The notes: generated by a model not told the origin, from the sequence alone. A DNA stretch of 64,000 nt from Bradyrhizobium oligotrophicum S58 (GCF_000344805.1 NC_020453.1:8164001-8228000), one strand, 5' to 3'; shown: positions 9,166 to 18,844, counted from the stretch's first letter. A program made the numbers and translations.

Positions 9166-9396
9166 ATGAGCATGCCTGAGGCAGATGGCGAACAGCGCAA
9201 GACTCGGCAGAGCGCCTACCTTCCGGCGCGCGATCTGATCGATTTTTATCGTCGTTGGGCTGAATTTCGCGATTCTGCGATGGCGCTGTCGCAACGCGCG
9301 GAGCTTTCTCCGGACGAGCGCGAGACTTTGCGCTGGCTGATCCTTCTCGTCGACCGTATCGGCGAACAGGATGTCGGTCCAATGGACCACCAATGA
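9166..9396 (+). CDS. Small conserved-type hypothetical protein
   Basis: 76 residues from the ATG at 9166 (MSMPEADGEQRK). The frame is open further upstream, but this start gives a compact hydrophilic helical protein (LIDFYRRWAEFRD; ERETLRWLILLVDRIGEQD) that ends just before a hairpin terminator. There is no signal peptide or known domain. It is transcribed divergently from the SARP regulator. Function not recognised. Confidence 0.6.
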   Translation: MSMPEADGEQRKTRQSAYLPARDLIDFYRRWAEFRDSAMALSQRAELSPDERETLRWLILLVDRIGEQDVGPMDHQ

Positions 9397-9400
9397 GCAG

Positions 9401-9424
9401 CCCGAACTGATAAGTTCGGGTTTT
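9401..9424 (+). terminator. Rho-independent terminator
   Basis: CCCGAACT-GATA-AGTTCGGG followed by TTTT, five bases after the stop of the 76-residue gene. The stem is a perfect 8 bp. Confidence 0.8.
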
Positions 9425-9695
9425 GAGAACAGCCCGACGTTTTTTCACACCTAATTCACTCACCGCATCGAATGCCCATGAATACAGTCAGCACGCGGGT
9501 TCGATCCGCAGTTGTTTTGTAGCTGGAATGCAGATTGTTTGATGTTCGCCGCCACTGCTGAAGCCATCGGAATTTGATCGACCATTCGGAAACGGCTGCG
9601 TCGGCGCGCCGCGCGACATTGCGTATGCAAATCATCGAGCGTCTCGGCACGCCCGCACGGACGTGCCCACGATCCATCTGTAACAGGAGACTGTC

Positions 9696-11300
9696 ATGCC
9701 TTCAAATTATGTCGAGATACCCGGAAGTCATCGCGAGTCGCCGAAGGATCTCGCACCGATCGCCGCGGTTCACGCAGCGACCGCCGCGGAGCCGATCGAA
9801 ATCAGCGTCTATCTGAAGGATCGCGGTACCGATGATCTGCTGAAGCAAGGCGCCATGTCCGGAGCGGAGGCGGCGGCTGCGACAATGGCTGCTGCGAGTC
9901 GCGATGTCAGCAATCGGCGCGCCGTCGACTACGCCGACGACTTCACCGCGATCGCGGAGTTCGCCACCGAAACCGGGCTGGCGATCGTCAAGCAGGATCC
10001 CGCTCGGCGGCTCATCAAGCTCTCTGGTCCGATCGACAAGATCGAAGCGGCGTTCAGGACCAAGCTGCACTACTACAATGACGGCCAGCAAGGGTTTCGT
10101 GCCCGGTCCGGCAGCCTGTCGGCCCCCGCATTCGTTGCCGACAGAGTAGAGGCCGTTCTTGGTCTCGACACCAGGCCGATCGCAAAGCCGAAACTCACGC
10201 ACCACATCGACCCGCATGCAACGGTCGGACATCTACCGAACGAGATCGCCAAGCTGTACGGATTCCCGAGGACCGCGGGCATGGGCGCCAGCCAGTGCAT
10301 CGCCATTATCGAGCTCGGCGGCGGCTTCCGGGACAGCGACAACCGGAAGGCATTCAACGCGATGGATCTGATGACGCCCAGAATCACGGCCATCTCGGTA
10401 TCGGGCGGGCAGAACCAGCCCGGCCGGGATCTCGATGCCGATGGCGAAGTCGCGCTCGACATTCAGGTCGCTGGCGGCGCGGCGCCCGGCGCCAGCCTCG
10501 CCGTGTACTTCGCCCCCAACACGGTCCAGGGCTTCGTCGATGCCATCACCCGGGCGGTTCACGATCAGCAGAACCGCCCCTCAGTCATATCGATCAGCTG
10601 GGGATCGGCGGAGCGGAAATGGACCGGTCAAGGCCTCGCGGCCATGACCACGGCGCTCAAAGATGCCGCTTTGCTGAATGTGACGGTGCTAGCGGCGGCG
10701 GGTGACGACCTCGCGACCGACGGTCTGAGCGACGGTCGTGCGCACACGGATTTTCCAGCCTCTAGTCCGTTCGTGATCGGTTGTGGCGGTACCGTCATAG
10801 ACACCAACAACGGCAGCATCACCGGCGAGGCCGTCTGGAATCGCAACGGAAAGGGAACGGGTGGCGGCATCAGCGACCGCTTCGAGCTGCCCGGCTACCA
10901 GAGCGCTGCGGGCATTCCGAAGTCGGTCAACGATCGGAAGGTCCGTAGGGGAGTGCCCGATATCGCCGGCGACGCCGATCCGCTCAGCGGATTCTCGGTC
11001 GTGGTTGGCGGCATCGGCGGCACGATTGGAGGGACCAGCGCGGTCGCGCCGTTGTTCGCCGGCCTTTTTGCGCTGGTCAACGAGGCCTGCGACAAGCCGG
11101 CGGGATTCGCGCTTCCGTTGCTGTATGGCAGCGCAGCGGCATTCCGACCGGTCGTTCAGGGTAACAACAAGCATGGAGGAATCGGCTACGACGCCGGCCC
11201 CGGCTGGAATGCCTGCACCGGTCTCGGCGTGCCCGACGGCAACAAGCTGCTCGCAGTCTTCAAGCAGGCAGCGGGTGGTCCGGTCTCAGCGGCCGTCTGA
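9696..11300 (+). CDS. Sedolisin-family (S53) serine-carboxyl peptidase with prodomain
   Basis: 534-residue acid-acting endopeptidase. Residues ~20-165 are the S53 pro-activation domain. In the catalytic domain, GEVALDIQVAGG (~250-258) gives the Glu and Asp of the catalytic triad, SISWGSAE lies in the middle, and GGTSAVAP (~446) carries the nucleophilic Ser. The end (GYDAGPGWNACTGLGVPDG) matches the family's calcium-binding tail. No N-terminal signal peptide is seen, which is common for bacterial members with this prodomain. The RBS ACAGGAGA lies before the ATG. It is a single-gene unit between two hairpins. Confidence 0.93.
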   Translation: MPSNYVEIPGSHRESPKDLAPIAAVHAATAAEPIEISVYLKDRGTDDLLKQGAMSGAEAAAATMAAASRDVSNRRAVDYADDFTAIAEFATETGLAIVKQDPARRLIKLSGPIDKIEAAFRTKLHYYNDGQQGFRARSGSLSAPAFVADRVEAVLGLDTRPIAKPKLTHHIDPHATVGHLPNEIAKLYGFPRTAGMGASQCIAIIELGGGFRDSDNRKAFNAMDLMTPRITAISVSGGQNQPGRDLDADGEVALDIQVAGGAAPGASLAVYFAPNTVQGFVDAITRAVHDQQNRPSVISISWGSAERKWTGQGLAAMTTALKDAALLNVTVLAAAGDDLATDGLSDGRAHTDFPASSPFVIGCGGTVIDTNNGSITGEAVWNRNGKGTGGGISDRFELPGYQSAAGIPKSVNDRKVRRGVPDIAGDADPLSGFSVVVGGIGGTIGGTSAVAPLFAGLFALVNEACDKPAGFALPLLYGSAAAFRPVVQGNNKHGGIGYDAGPGWNACTGLGVPDGNKLLAVFKQAAGGPVSAAV

Positions 11301-11331
11301 CGGCTGTGATTGCCGAGGGGGCGTCAGGGCG

Positions 11332-11362
11332 ACGGCCCGCGCGCAAAGGCCGCGCGGGCCGT
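11332..11362 (+). terminator. Strong hairpin downstream of S53 peptidase gene
   Basis: A perfect 12-bp stem, ACGGCCCGCGCG / CGCGCGGGCCGT, with a 7-nt loop. The T-run after it is weak, so it may act as an intrinsic terminator or as an mRNA-stabilising stem. Confidence 0.6.
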
Positions 11363-11589
11363 TGTCCCGTCTCTAAATCTCATGCGGGGTGCGCCGGCCA
11401 TCGTCGGGGCACGGCGGTCTGGATTCCAATCCGTCAACTTGGAGACTCACCGTGTAGCGACCTATCATCGTGCTATCGGCCGTTCCGGTCTCGGCCACGG
11501 CTCGCGTCGGACGGCAAGCCCACGAAGCTCAATTTCGACGACTGGTTTTACCTCATCGAGGATAGCGCTTGTATTGTTTGCGGATCAGC

Positions 11590-11890
11590 CTCGCTAGTCG
11601 ACGCCTGCATCGCCGAGACCGGGGCCGAAATCTCCGGTGGCCCTCGCCGTCTAGCTCGCCAGCGCCTTCACTTCCGACGCGACGCCCCCAAAGCCGCGTC
11701 CGGCCCCTCCGGCTCGCGCAGTTTCGATCGTCGCATTTAGCGCATGCAGGTCGTCTGCGGCGCAATACTGTGAATCAGCTGCACGACCTCGCCGATCTCC
11801 TCGGCGCCGCTCGACAGATGCTGCACAGTCCCGTCAGTTCGCTCGTCGTCGCTGACCGCCTTGCGGGCAACCTCGCTGCAGCTGCACGCG
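11590..11890 (-). pseudogene. Fragment of a methyl-accepting chemotaxis protein signalling domain
   Basis: Read leftward, the conserved chemoreceptor hairpin tip is recognisable but broken. One frame gives GTVQHLSSGAEEIGEVVQLIHSIAPQT and a neighbouring frame continues LHALNATIETARAGGAGRGF and GGVASEVKALAS. This corresponds to the usual INDIAAQTNLLALNATIEAARAG motif with one base lost at the QT/L junction. A TAG follows KALAS, and degraded homology (TARATGDFGPGLGD) runs on to another TAG near 11600. No start, membrane segments or ligand domain remain. Confidence 0.75.
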
Positions 11891-12356
11891 CGGCGAGATC
11901 ACCGGACAGGCAAGCTTCGCCTTAACGATGTCGAGGCGATATTCGTTGAATTGCGAGAGCACCCAGGTCCTGCGCAGCATCAAGCTAGAAGCCAGCCTCT
12001 GAGCCGCCCGGAACCTCAAGCGGAAAACACCGCATCAGCCCCCAAAGCATCGCGCTCGAAGCGCCGTTCATCGGGCAATCTGACGGCATGTCACGCTCTA
12101 CGACCCCGCCTATTGGCGACTAGAGCGCATGCCGCCGCAGCATCATGGCATCGCCATAACGAGTCGTGCCATCTTCATCGGCATGGTGCGTCAGTTGCTT
12201 GAGCACCAGGCACGGTCGGCTCGTGCGGGTCTCCTCCTCTGCGAGGACACCTCGTGATCTCCTATGGAGCTCGCCCGCTCGTGCGTTGGCTGCGACGGTG
12301 GCAACACATTCGCGATGCAGTTGTCAAAGCGCCGCGCGGCGTGCCATCATCTCAGG
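11891..12356. other. Intergenic stretch without a supported gene
   Basis: 466 bases between the chemoreceptor fragment and the DUF6624 gene. Several short frames are open on both strands, but none has a convincing RBS, domain or composition. Probably decayed sequence. Confidence 0.4.
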
Positions 12357-12953
12357 ATGGATCGCAGCATTGCCGACGCGCTCATCCTCATGGCAGAACA
12401 CGACCGGAAGGTCGGCGAGGAACTGGCGGCCTCGGGAGCTCTCTACGAGGGCTATCATCCGCATATGGCCGCGGTTCACGAGAAGAACGCGCTGCAGCTC
12501 CAGGACATCATCGCCGAGATCGGATGGCCGACGGAGCGCCGGGTCGGCAAACGGGCCGCCGAGGCCGCTTGGCTGATTGCCCAGCATAGCATCGCGCATC
12601 CGGACTTTCAGAGGTCGTGCCTCAAGTTCCTTGCCACTGCCGCGCGCGAGCACTTGGTTCCAGCCTGGCAGCCCGCCATGCTCGAAGACAGGATCCGTGT
12701 ATTCGAAGGCCGGCCGCAGCTCTACGGCACGCAGCTCCAGCCCGATTTGCACGGCAACATGCAGGCCCATCCGATCGAGAATCCGCTAGGAGTGGACGAA
12801 CGACGCCGCAAGGTTGGTCTCGAACCTCTCGCCGAAAGACTTGCTCGCGCAAAACCGCAGCCGCCGCCTGCCGACCGTGAACAGTTCGAGCGCAACTATC
12901 AGGAGTGGCTCCTTACGGTCGGCTGGCGCACACGTCCGCAAACGGCGAGATAG
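12357..12953 (+). CDS. DUF6624-family protein
   Basis: 198 residues from the ATG at 12357 (MDRSIADALILMAEHDRKV), preceded by CTCAGGATGG; an upstream in-frame start at 12264 adds unlike sequence. The family pattern is clear: NALQLQDIIAEIGWPTERRVGKRAAEAAWLIAQH, then DFQRSCLKFLATA, then EGRPQLYGTQ, and HPIENPLGVDERRRKVGLEPLAERLA near the end. It is soluble with no signal peptide. Members are of unknown function. It stands alone, between the chemoreceptor remnant and a convergent GntR gene. Confidence 0.85.
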   Translation: MDRSIADALILMAEHDRKVGEELAASGALYEGYHPHMAAVHEKNALQLQDIIAEIGWPTERRVGKRAAEAAWLIAQHSIAHPDFQRSCLKFLATAAREHLVPAWQPAMLEDRIRVFEGRPQLYGTQLQPDLHGNMQAHPIENPLGVDERRRKVGLEPLAERLARAKPQPPPADREQFERNYQEWLLTVGWRTRPQTAR

Positions 12954-13085
12954 GTCGGCATGCGGCTGCGGCTGAAGGCGAGGTTGCCTGTTCAGACGAA
13001 CGCAACGACCCACGAGCTCGATTGAAAGGATTGACCGCCGAACGTCGTGGGCAGCGTGCGTGAAGGGACCACCAAATGGGATGGC

Positions 13086-13790
13086 TTAGCCTGCAGCGGC
13101 GGCAATGGCCCAGCGCGATCTGGCTTCCCGTATCAATTCTGGCAGGCTTGCAATCGTTCGTCGCATGTGCGCTTCCAGGCTTGCGCACGCGCGCGCGGCG
13201 TTCTGGCTGCGGACGCCGTCCGCGATATCAAGACAGTCACGGAGCTCGGAGCCCAGATCAGCGTCTCGGGAGATGACGAGGCATCGAATATAACGGCTGC
13301 GGTCGTTGAAGTTCTTTATCATTCTCAACATCTCTTCGTTCCTCGATATCTGCGCGATCTGCTCGAAAACACCCTCGATGGCGGCGGCATGGCGCTTGGC
13401 GCAACTCATCGCCGAATGCGCAGGCGGAAGCGCTGTCATTCTCGTCGCGCTCCGGCCAAAGCGGACAGCCGATGGTGACTCCAAAGGCCTCCTGAGATTA
13501 TACGCGAGCACCAGCCGAGCGAACTCATAGAGATCCCGTAGCTCCGCTGCGTCCGGCACCCTTGAGAAGAAACCACGCTTCGGAACGATGTCGATCAATC
13601 CCTCGCCATGAAGGCGCTCAAGAGCCTGTCTCACGGGTGTCGCGCTCGCTCTGACATAATCGGCAAGCTCGTCGATGCGCAGGTGCTCGCCTGGCAGAAT
13701 GATCTTCGACTCCGACGTCAACTCGTAATGTGTAACCAATTCCTTGATTCTGGCGTAGGCGACATCGACTCGATTGAATTCGCTGTCCAT
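13086..13790 (-). CDS. GntR-family transcriptional regulator (copy 1)
   Basis: About 234 residues from MDSEFNRVDVAYARIKELV; an upstream in-frame start at 13865 adds a low-complexity tail. The winged helix-turn-helix is classic GntR: PGEHLRIDELADYVRASATPVRQALERLHGEGLIDIVPKRGFF. The C-terminal part is helical and FCD-like (LRDLYEFARLVLAYN). It is clearly paralogous to the product of 18845-19558. It lies downstream of the MHS transporter on the same strand, so it may respond to the transported compound. Confidence 0.88.
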   Translation of the reverse strand: MDSEFNRVDVAYARIKELVTHYELTSESKIILPGEHLRIDELADYVRASATPVRQALERLHGEGLIDIVPKRGFFSRVPDAAELRDLYEFARLVLAYNLRRPLESPSAVRFGRSATRMTALPPAHSAMSCAKRHAAAIEGVFEQIAQISRNEEMLRMIKNFNDRSRYIRCLVISRDADLGSELRDCLDIADGVRSQNAARACASLEAHMRRTIASLPELIREARSRWAIAAAAG

Positions 13791-13894
13791 ATCGATACCT
13801 GCTGCGGGAGGATTGCTGATGCGGCGGGCTTCAGCCGAAGGCTGCGCGGCACGTCGCGCGCTCATGCGACGCGCCGTTTATCGCGCCTTCTGTT

Positions 13895-15235
13895 CTATGG
13901 CTCACGATCGATCGCCGAGTGCCTCCGGGTGTCGCGCATGGCGAGATAGACGACAAGAGAGGTCGCAATGCAGCCGGTGAGGTAGAGATAGAACCAGCTT
14001 TCGTGACCGATCGATTTGAACCAGAGGGCGATCGACTCCGCGGTGCCGCCGAAGATCGACACGGTCAACGCATAGGGCAGCGCTACGCCCGTGGTCCGAA
14101 TTGCGGTCGGAAACAGTTCGGCTTTGACCACGGCATTGATCGACGTATAGCCGGACACGATCAACCACGCTGCCGCAATCAGAAGGAACGCAGTGAGCGG
14201 ATCGTGGACTTGTTGCAACGTGGTCAGAAGCGGAATCGTGAACAGGGTGCCCCCCAGTCCGAACCCGATCAGCAACCATTTCCGTCCGATACGATCAGAC
14301 AGCGCGCCGTAGAGCGGCTGCAGCGCCATGGCGAAGATCAGACTGCAGGCCGTCACCATGGTCGTTTGATCATCCGTCAGCTTGACGGAGAGCTTCAGGT
14401 ATTTCTGCATATAAGTGGTATAGGTGTAGAAGGCCGCAGTCCCACCCATGGTCAGTCCAACAACAAGCAGGACTTCACGTCGGAACTGACCCAGCGCGCG
14501 CAACGAACTCACCTGTTTCGCCGACTTCGCCCGGATAAATACATCCGTTTCGTGCAGGTTTCGGCGCATGACTGCGGCCACGACCGCCAGCAGCGCGCCG
14601 ATCACGAACGGAATACGCCAGCCCCATCCTCGAAGCTGCTCCTCCGTCAGAAGCACCTTCTGCAGGACCAGCAGAACGACGATCGCGCAGAGCTGTCCCC
14701 CAATCAACGTCACATATTGGAAGCTCGAATAGAATCCGCGGTTCTTTTCGTCCGCGACCTCGCTCAGGTAAGTTGCGCTGGCGCCATATTCACCACCAAG
14801 GCTGATTCCCTGAACGATCCGCGCGAAGCCAAGCAGAACCGGAGCTGCAAGGCCGATCGACGCATAGGTGGGCGTCACGGCGATGATCAGCGAGCCGAAG
14901 CACATCATCAAGACCGACAAGGTCAGGGCATTACGGCGGCCGTGATGATCTGCAAAATGGCCGAATAGCCAGCCTCCGAGGGGGCGAACAAGAAAGCCGG
15001 CCGCAAACAGCAGCGCTGCATTCAACTGCTGCACCACCTCGTCGCCCTGAGGAAAGAAGGATTTGGCGAAATACAACGCAAACGCGGCATAGGCGTAGAA
15101 GTCATACCATTCCACCAGGTTTCCGATCGAGCCGACGAAGATCGCGCGCAAGCGGCTACCCATCCCAAGGCCGTCACGGCGTGCTTCAACGGCGGCCGCA
15201 ATGAGGGTGGGGTTGATAGTTCGCTCAAAATTCAT
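13895..15235 (-). CDS. MHS-family major facilitator transporter (organic-acid:proton symporter)
   Basis: 446 residues from the ATG at 15235, which has GGAGGA five bases before it; an in-frame GTG at 15253 is less likely. Twelve membrane segments are expected. Family signatures: GSIGNLVEWYDFYAYA at the first helix, RPLGGWLFGHFADHHGRR in loop 2-3, and ARIVQGISLGGEYGASATYLSE in helix 4-5. This places it with KgtP/ProP-like metabolite:H+ symporters. Exact substrate unknown; the DctB/DctD-like partners suggest a dicarboxylate or related acid. A sigma-54 promoter lies ~60 bases upstream. Confidence 0.92.
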   Translation of the reverse strand: MNFERTINPTLIAAAVEARRDGLGMGSRLRAIFVGSIGNLVEWYDFYAYAAFALYFAKSFFPQGDEVVQQLNAALLFAAGFLVRPLGGWLFGHFADHHGRRNALTLSVLMMCFGSLIIAVTPTYASIGLAAPVLLGFARIVQGISLGGEYGASATYLSEVADEKNRGFYSSFQYVTLIGGQLCAIVVLLVLQKVLLTEEQLRGWGWRIPFVIGALLAVVAAVMRRNLHETDVFIRAKSAKQVSSLRALGQFRREVLLVVGLTMGGTAAFYTYTTYMQKYLKLSVKLTDDQTTMVTACSLIFAMALQPLYGALSDRIGRKWLLIGFGLGGTLFTIPLLTTLQQVHDPLTAFLLIAAAWLIVSGYTSINAVVKAELFPTAIRTTGVALPYALTVSIFGGTAESIALWFKSIGHESWFYLYLTGCIATSLVVYLAMRDTRRHSAIDREP

Positions 15236-15291
15236 GGCGTCCTCCGAGTGCACGTTTTCTTAGGCTCTAAGGCCAATCGTGCTCATGCCTG

Positions 15292-15307
15292 AGCAACCCG
15301 CGTGCCA
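15292..15307 (-). promoter_or_regulatory. Sigma-54 (-24/-12) promoter of the MHS transporter
   Basis: The minus strand reads TGGCACGCGGGTTGCT, an essentially perfect match to TGGCACG-N4-TTGCW with correct GG/GC spacing. It lies 57 bases upstream of the preferred start codon and downstream of a gene for a sigma-54-dependent activator. Confidence 0.9.
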
Positions 15308-15393
15308 GCCGGCCGCGGCCGCCGACCGCGCCGGCAAACAAAGCCATTTCAGATGGTTGCATGCGCCCCGCGTGAAACGGGCTCGCCGCGCTC

Positions 15394-15441
15394 AGCGGAA
15401 TTCCGCCGATCCGCGTCGGAGCGTGAGCGGGAATCCGCCGA
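15394..15441. promoter_or_regulatory. Twin palindromes: likely activator (UAS) sites of the response regulator
   Basis: AGCGGAATTCCGCCGA (15394-15409) and AGCGGGAATCCGCCGA (15426-15441) are near-identical dyads, 32 bases apart start to start (about three helical turns). They lie ~90-135 bases upstream of the -24/-12 promoter, the usual range for enhancer binding by NtrC/DctD-type proteins, just after the activator gene's stop codon. Confidence 0.7.
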
Positions 15442-15445
15442 CTGC

Positions 15446-16804
15446 TTAGCAGGACGTTCGGCTGGGCCGCAGCAAGCCGTACCTTGCCATTTTTTCGTTG
15501 AGGGTCCGCCGTGGCACGCCGAGACTTTCCATGACCGCCACAACTGACCAGTTGTGCTCCAGCAAGGAGGCCTCGATCAGCATGCGCTCATAAGCTGCCA
15601 CACGCTCGGAGAGCGCGCGCCTCGCGCCCGCTCCCTCGCTCCGCCGCAGAATTTCCGCGACGCGGCGACCCGTTGCCGCTAGGCCGAGCGCGTAGCGTTC
15701 AGCCACGTTCTTCAGCTCTCGAACGTTGCCAGGCCAGTCATGGGTCAGCAGTGCGTCGAAATCCTCAGGCCCGAGTGGGGTCAAATCACGGCCGCTGCGC
15801 CGGGAGGCTTCCCCGGCGAAATGCTGGAAGAGCAGCAGCACGTCGTTGCCCCGTTCGCGCAACGGCGGGAGACGGATCTCCGCCGCTGCCAAGCGGAAGT
15901 AGAGATCCGCGCGAAAGCGGCCGCTGCGGCTGTCGGCGGCGAGATCGGCTTTCGCGGCGGCGATCACACGGACGTCGACCGGGATCAGCCGGTTTGATCC
16001 CACCCGCTCGACCACGCGCTCCTGGAGAACGCGCAGGATTTTGACCTGGAACGCGTGTGGCATGCTTTCGATTTCATCGAGCAGGAGAGTTCCGCCGCTG
16101 GCATGTTCGAACTTCCCGACGCGGGCCCCGCGTGCACCGGTGAACGCGCCCGCCTCGTGACCCAGCAGCTCGCTCTCGAACAGCTCGGCGGGTATAGCCG
16201 CGCAATTCACCGCAACGAATGGCGCTCGTGCTCGCGGACCGAGGTCATGCAGTGCGCGAGCGACGACCTCCTTTCCCGTGCCGCTCTCGCCGAAGAGGAT
16301 CACATCCCGGTCGTGCTCGGCGAGCTCGCCAACGGACTTGCGCAGCCCAGCCATCGCGGGCGATGTCCCCAGGAGACGTCGCTCCAGCTCACCTTCGGCG
16401 CCGAGCCGGCTGGTGAGTTGCCTGAGTTGACGCTTCAATCCTGATTGTTCTGCCGCCCGCGCCAACACGGCAGACACATGATCCGGGTTGGCAGGCTTCT
16501 GCAAAAAGTCGTAGACGCCCTCGCGCATGGCCGCAACCGCAAGTGCAACGTCGCCGTGAGCAGTCAGCAGGACGACCGGAATGTCGGGATCGATTCGCTG
16601 CACGTCGCGCATCAGGTCGATGCCGGATCGATGCGGCATCCGGAAGTCGGTCAGGACCACGTCAGGCAGCTCGGCCTGAAGCATCGACAGCGCCTCGTCC
16701 GCATTTCGGGCGGTGCGCACGTCGAAGCCGCCCAGCTCCAGCCATTGTCTGATCGAGCTGCGAACGATCTCCTCGTCGTCAACGACAAGAATCGATTTGC
16801 TCAT
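15446..16804 (-). CDS. Sigma-54-dependent response regulator (DctD/NtrC type)
   Basis: 452 residues. Receiver domain with acidic pocket VVDDEE and phospho-Asp53 (VVLTDFRMP). The AAA+ domain has Walker A GESGTGKE (~170) and an intact GAFTGA loop for sigma-54 contact. The C-terminal Fis-like helix-turn-helix is HNWSVVAVMESLGVPRRTLNEKMARYGL. It lies 17 bases after its partner kinase gene. The expected target is the transporter promoter just downstream, which has both a -24/-12 site and paired palindromes. Confidence 0.94.
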   Translation of the reverse strand: MSKSILVVDDEEIVRSSIRQWLELGGFDVRTARNADEALSMLQAELPDVVLTDFRMPHRSGIDLMRDVQRIDPDIPVVLLTAHGDVALAVAAMREGVYDFLQKPANPDHVSAVLARAAEQSGLKRQLRQLTSRLGAEGELERRLLGTSPAMAGLRKSVGELAEHDRDVILFGESGTGKEVVARALHDLGPRARAPFVAVNCAAIPAELFESELLGHEAGAFTGARGARVGKFEHASGGTLLLDEIESMPHAFQVKILRVLQERVVERVGSNRLIPVDVRVIAAAKADLAADSRSGRFRADLYFRLAAAEIRLPPLRERGNDVLLLFQHFAGEASRRSGRDLTPLGPEDFDALLTHDWPGNVRELKNVAERYALGLAATGRRVAEILRRSEGAGARRALSERVAAYERMLIEASLLEHNWSVVAVMESLGVPRRTLNEKMARYGLLRPSRTSC

Positions 16805-16821
16805 CCGATACCCCGATAGAT

Positions 16822-18663
16822 CTAGGCCTGCGCGGGCGGCGCCGGCAAGGTCACCCGAAACCGGCTTCCGATTTGCAGCTCGCTCTCGACCGAAATCGTG
16901 CCTCCGAGTTCTCTCACGATGCCATAGCTGATTGAAAGACCGAGGCCGAGCCCTTCACCGATTTCCTTGGTGGTGAAGAACGGATCGAACAGCGACTTCA
17001 TGTGATCCGCGGAGATTCCGCTCCCGGTGTCCGCGACCTCGGTCGTCACCGTGCTCTCCGCACGACGGATGCAAACCCTGAGAATGCGGCGCGGGCGGTC
17101 GCGCATCGAGTGGACCGCGTTCGAGAGCAGGTTGACGAAGACCTGCTCGAGACGGATCGGGTTCGCCTCAACGTGAGCCGGCTCCGCGGGCAAGTCCAAG
17201 ACAACCTCGATACCTTCGTTTCTGATCCGGTACTGCAGAAGCCGCATCGCGTTGCCAAGTGTCACACCGACATCGACTCTGCTGGTTGCGCCGGTCTCCT
17301 TGCGCGCGAACATGCCCAAGTGACCGATCAATGCCATCATTCGCTCGGCTATGGATGACATCAGGTCGAGGTTCACTGCCGTTCGCTCGAACTCGTTGCG
17401 GTGCAGCAAGACTCGGCTGCTTGCGATATAGGTGGTGAGCGCTGCGAGTGGCTGGTTGATTTCATGCGCCACGCCTGCCAGGGCTTGTCCAAGACTGGCA
17501 AGCTTCGCGCTCTGCACCAGGCTCTCGTGGGTTTGTCGCAACTCCTGTTCGGTGCGCGTCCGTTCCAGGACTTCACTCGTCAGCTGACGATTGGCTTCGC
17601 GCAGCTCCATCGTGCGCTCCGCAACACTTCGTTCCAGCAGCTCGTTAGCTTCGCCCTTGGCTTTCATCGACTGCCGCCATTGATAGGCGACGAGCCCAAG
17701 CAGCTGGACCGTGAGAACGGCAAAACCCGCTGTGGCGGCGACTGTCATTGCATGCCGCCGAGCGTCTCCGATATCCGAGAAGATCAGGAGCTGCCATCCA
17801 TGTGCCGGCAGATGACGCGCGCGCAGTGCATATTCGTGGACGTCATTGTCGTCGCCCAACCCAACCGATACGTCCCCTGATTCACTCGGCGAATGCAGGA
17901 TCGGGGCATTTTCGATCGTATCGCCGAATTGCCGGGACTCGTTCAAACGAGCGACCGCGCTCGAGGGCAGTGTTCGCAACGGATGATATTTCCACTGCGC
18001 GCGGCTGGCCAGGATGACCACGCCTCCTTCATCTTGCATGGCCACCAGATCACCGGCCCTGACCCAATCGGCTTCCAGCGGCGTCAAATCGATCTTCACG
18101 ACGGCGACCCCGATCGTAAGCTCGCCTTCCGTGATCCGTTGCGACAGGAAGTAACCTGGCAAGCCGGTCGTCACCCCGACGGCATAAAGCTGCCCTTCCC
18201 CGTCACGAATTGCGCTTTGGAAATAGGGGCGAAAGTCGTACGCATGCCCGACGAAGCTCTTTGCTCCATCATAATTGCTTGCCGCCAGCGCCACCCCGGC
18301 CGTGTCCAGCACGTAGAGCTCGGCCGATCCCGCAGCCTGATTGAGCGACTTGAGATAACGGTTGGCTGTGTCGACAACTGCTCCATCGCCCGGTGTCCGG
18401 AACAGCCGGCGCACCGGATCGGCGAGCGACAGAACCGTGGGCAGATATCGGAAGCGGGCAACGGTTGCATCGAACGTGCTGGCGATCAACGTAAGCCGAT
18501 CGTCGGAATCGCGGCTCATCTGCGCGAGGCCGGCGCTCAGGGCCAATCGATAGGACAGCAGCGCGACTCCCACGATGGCCAGGACGGCAATTGCCGCGAT
18601 AGCCGGCCAAGCCCTTGATAGCTCACGCGGCAATCCCAGTCGGCTCGAAAACCACGCCGTCAT
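16822..18663 (-). CDS. Membrane sensor histidine kinase (DctB type)
   Basis: About 613 residues from the ATG at 18663, preceded by GAGAGGGTGTCA; an in-frame start at 18744 lacks a comparable site. One membrane helix near the N-terminus (IAAIAVLAIVGVALLSYRLAL), a ~270-residue periplasmic double-PAS/Cache-like sensor, and a second helix (AATAGFAVLTVQLLGLVAY). Then a coiled coil, H-box GVAHEINQPLAALTTYIA (His ~400), an N-box region and G-boxes DTGSGIS and GLGLGLSISYGIV. Forms a two-component pair with the adjacent response regulator. Confidence 0.93.
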   Translation of the reverse strand: MTAWFSSRLGLPRELSRAWPAIAAIAVLAIVGVALLSYRLALSAGLAQMSRDSDDRLTLIASTFDATVARFRYLPTVLSLADPVRRLFRTPGDGAVVDTANRYLKSLNQAAGSAELYVLDTAGVALAASNYDGAKSFVGHAYDFRPYFQSAIRDGEGQLYAVGVTTGLPGYFLSQRITEGELTIGVAVVKIDLTPLEADWVRAGDLVAMQDEGGVVILASRAQWKYHPLRTLPSSAVARLNESRQFGDTIENAPILHSPSESGDVSVGLGDDNDVHEYALRARHLPAHGWQLLIFSDIGDARRHAMTVAATAGFAVLTVQLLGLVAYQWRQSMKAKGEANELLERSVAERTMELREANRQLTSEVLERTRTEQELRQTHESLVQSAKLASLGQALAGVAHEINQPLAALTTYIASSRVLLHRNEFERTAVNLDLMSSIAERMMALIGHLGMFARKETGATSRVDVGVTLGNAMRLLQYRIRNEGIEVVLDLPAEPAHVEANPIRLEQVFVNLLSNAVHSMRDRPRRILRVCIRRAESTVTTEVADTGSGISADHMKSLFDPFFTTKEIGEGLGLGLSISYGIVRELGGTISVESELQIGSRFRVTLPAPPAQA

Positions 18664-18844
18664 TGACACCCTCTCGCTCCCGCCAGGGCTCAAATGATGG
18701 ACCTGATTTGGGCTTCGGTCGCCCCGCGAATTCTCCCCGCGCATGCCGGATCCAGAGCTTCACTCGCAATCGGGGTCTTGGACCCTCTTATAGATCAACG
18801 GTCGATGTCCCCCGGGGGCGCTACGATCAATGGTCAAATGAGAT

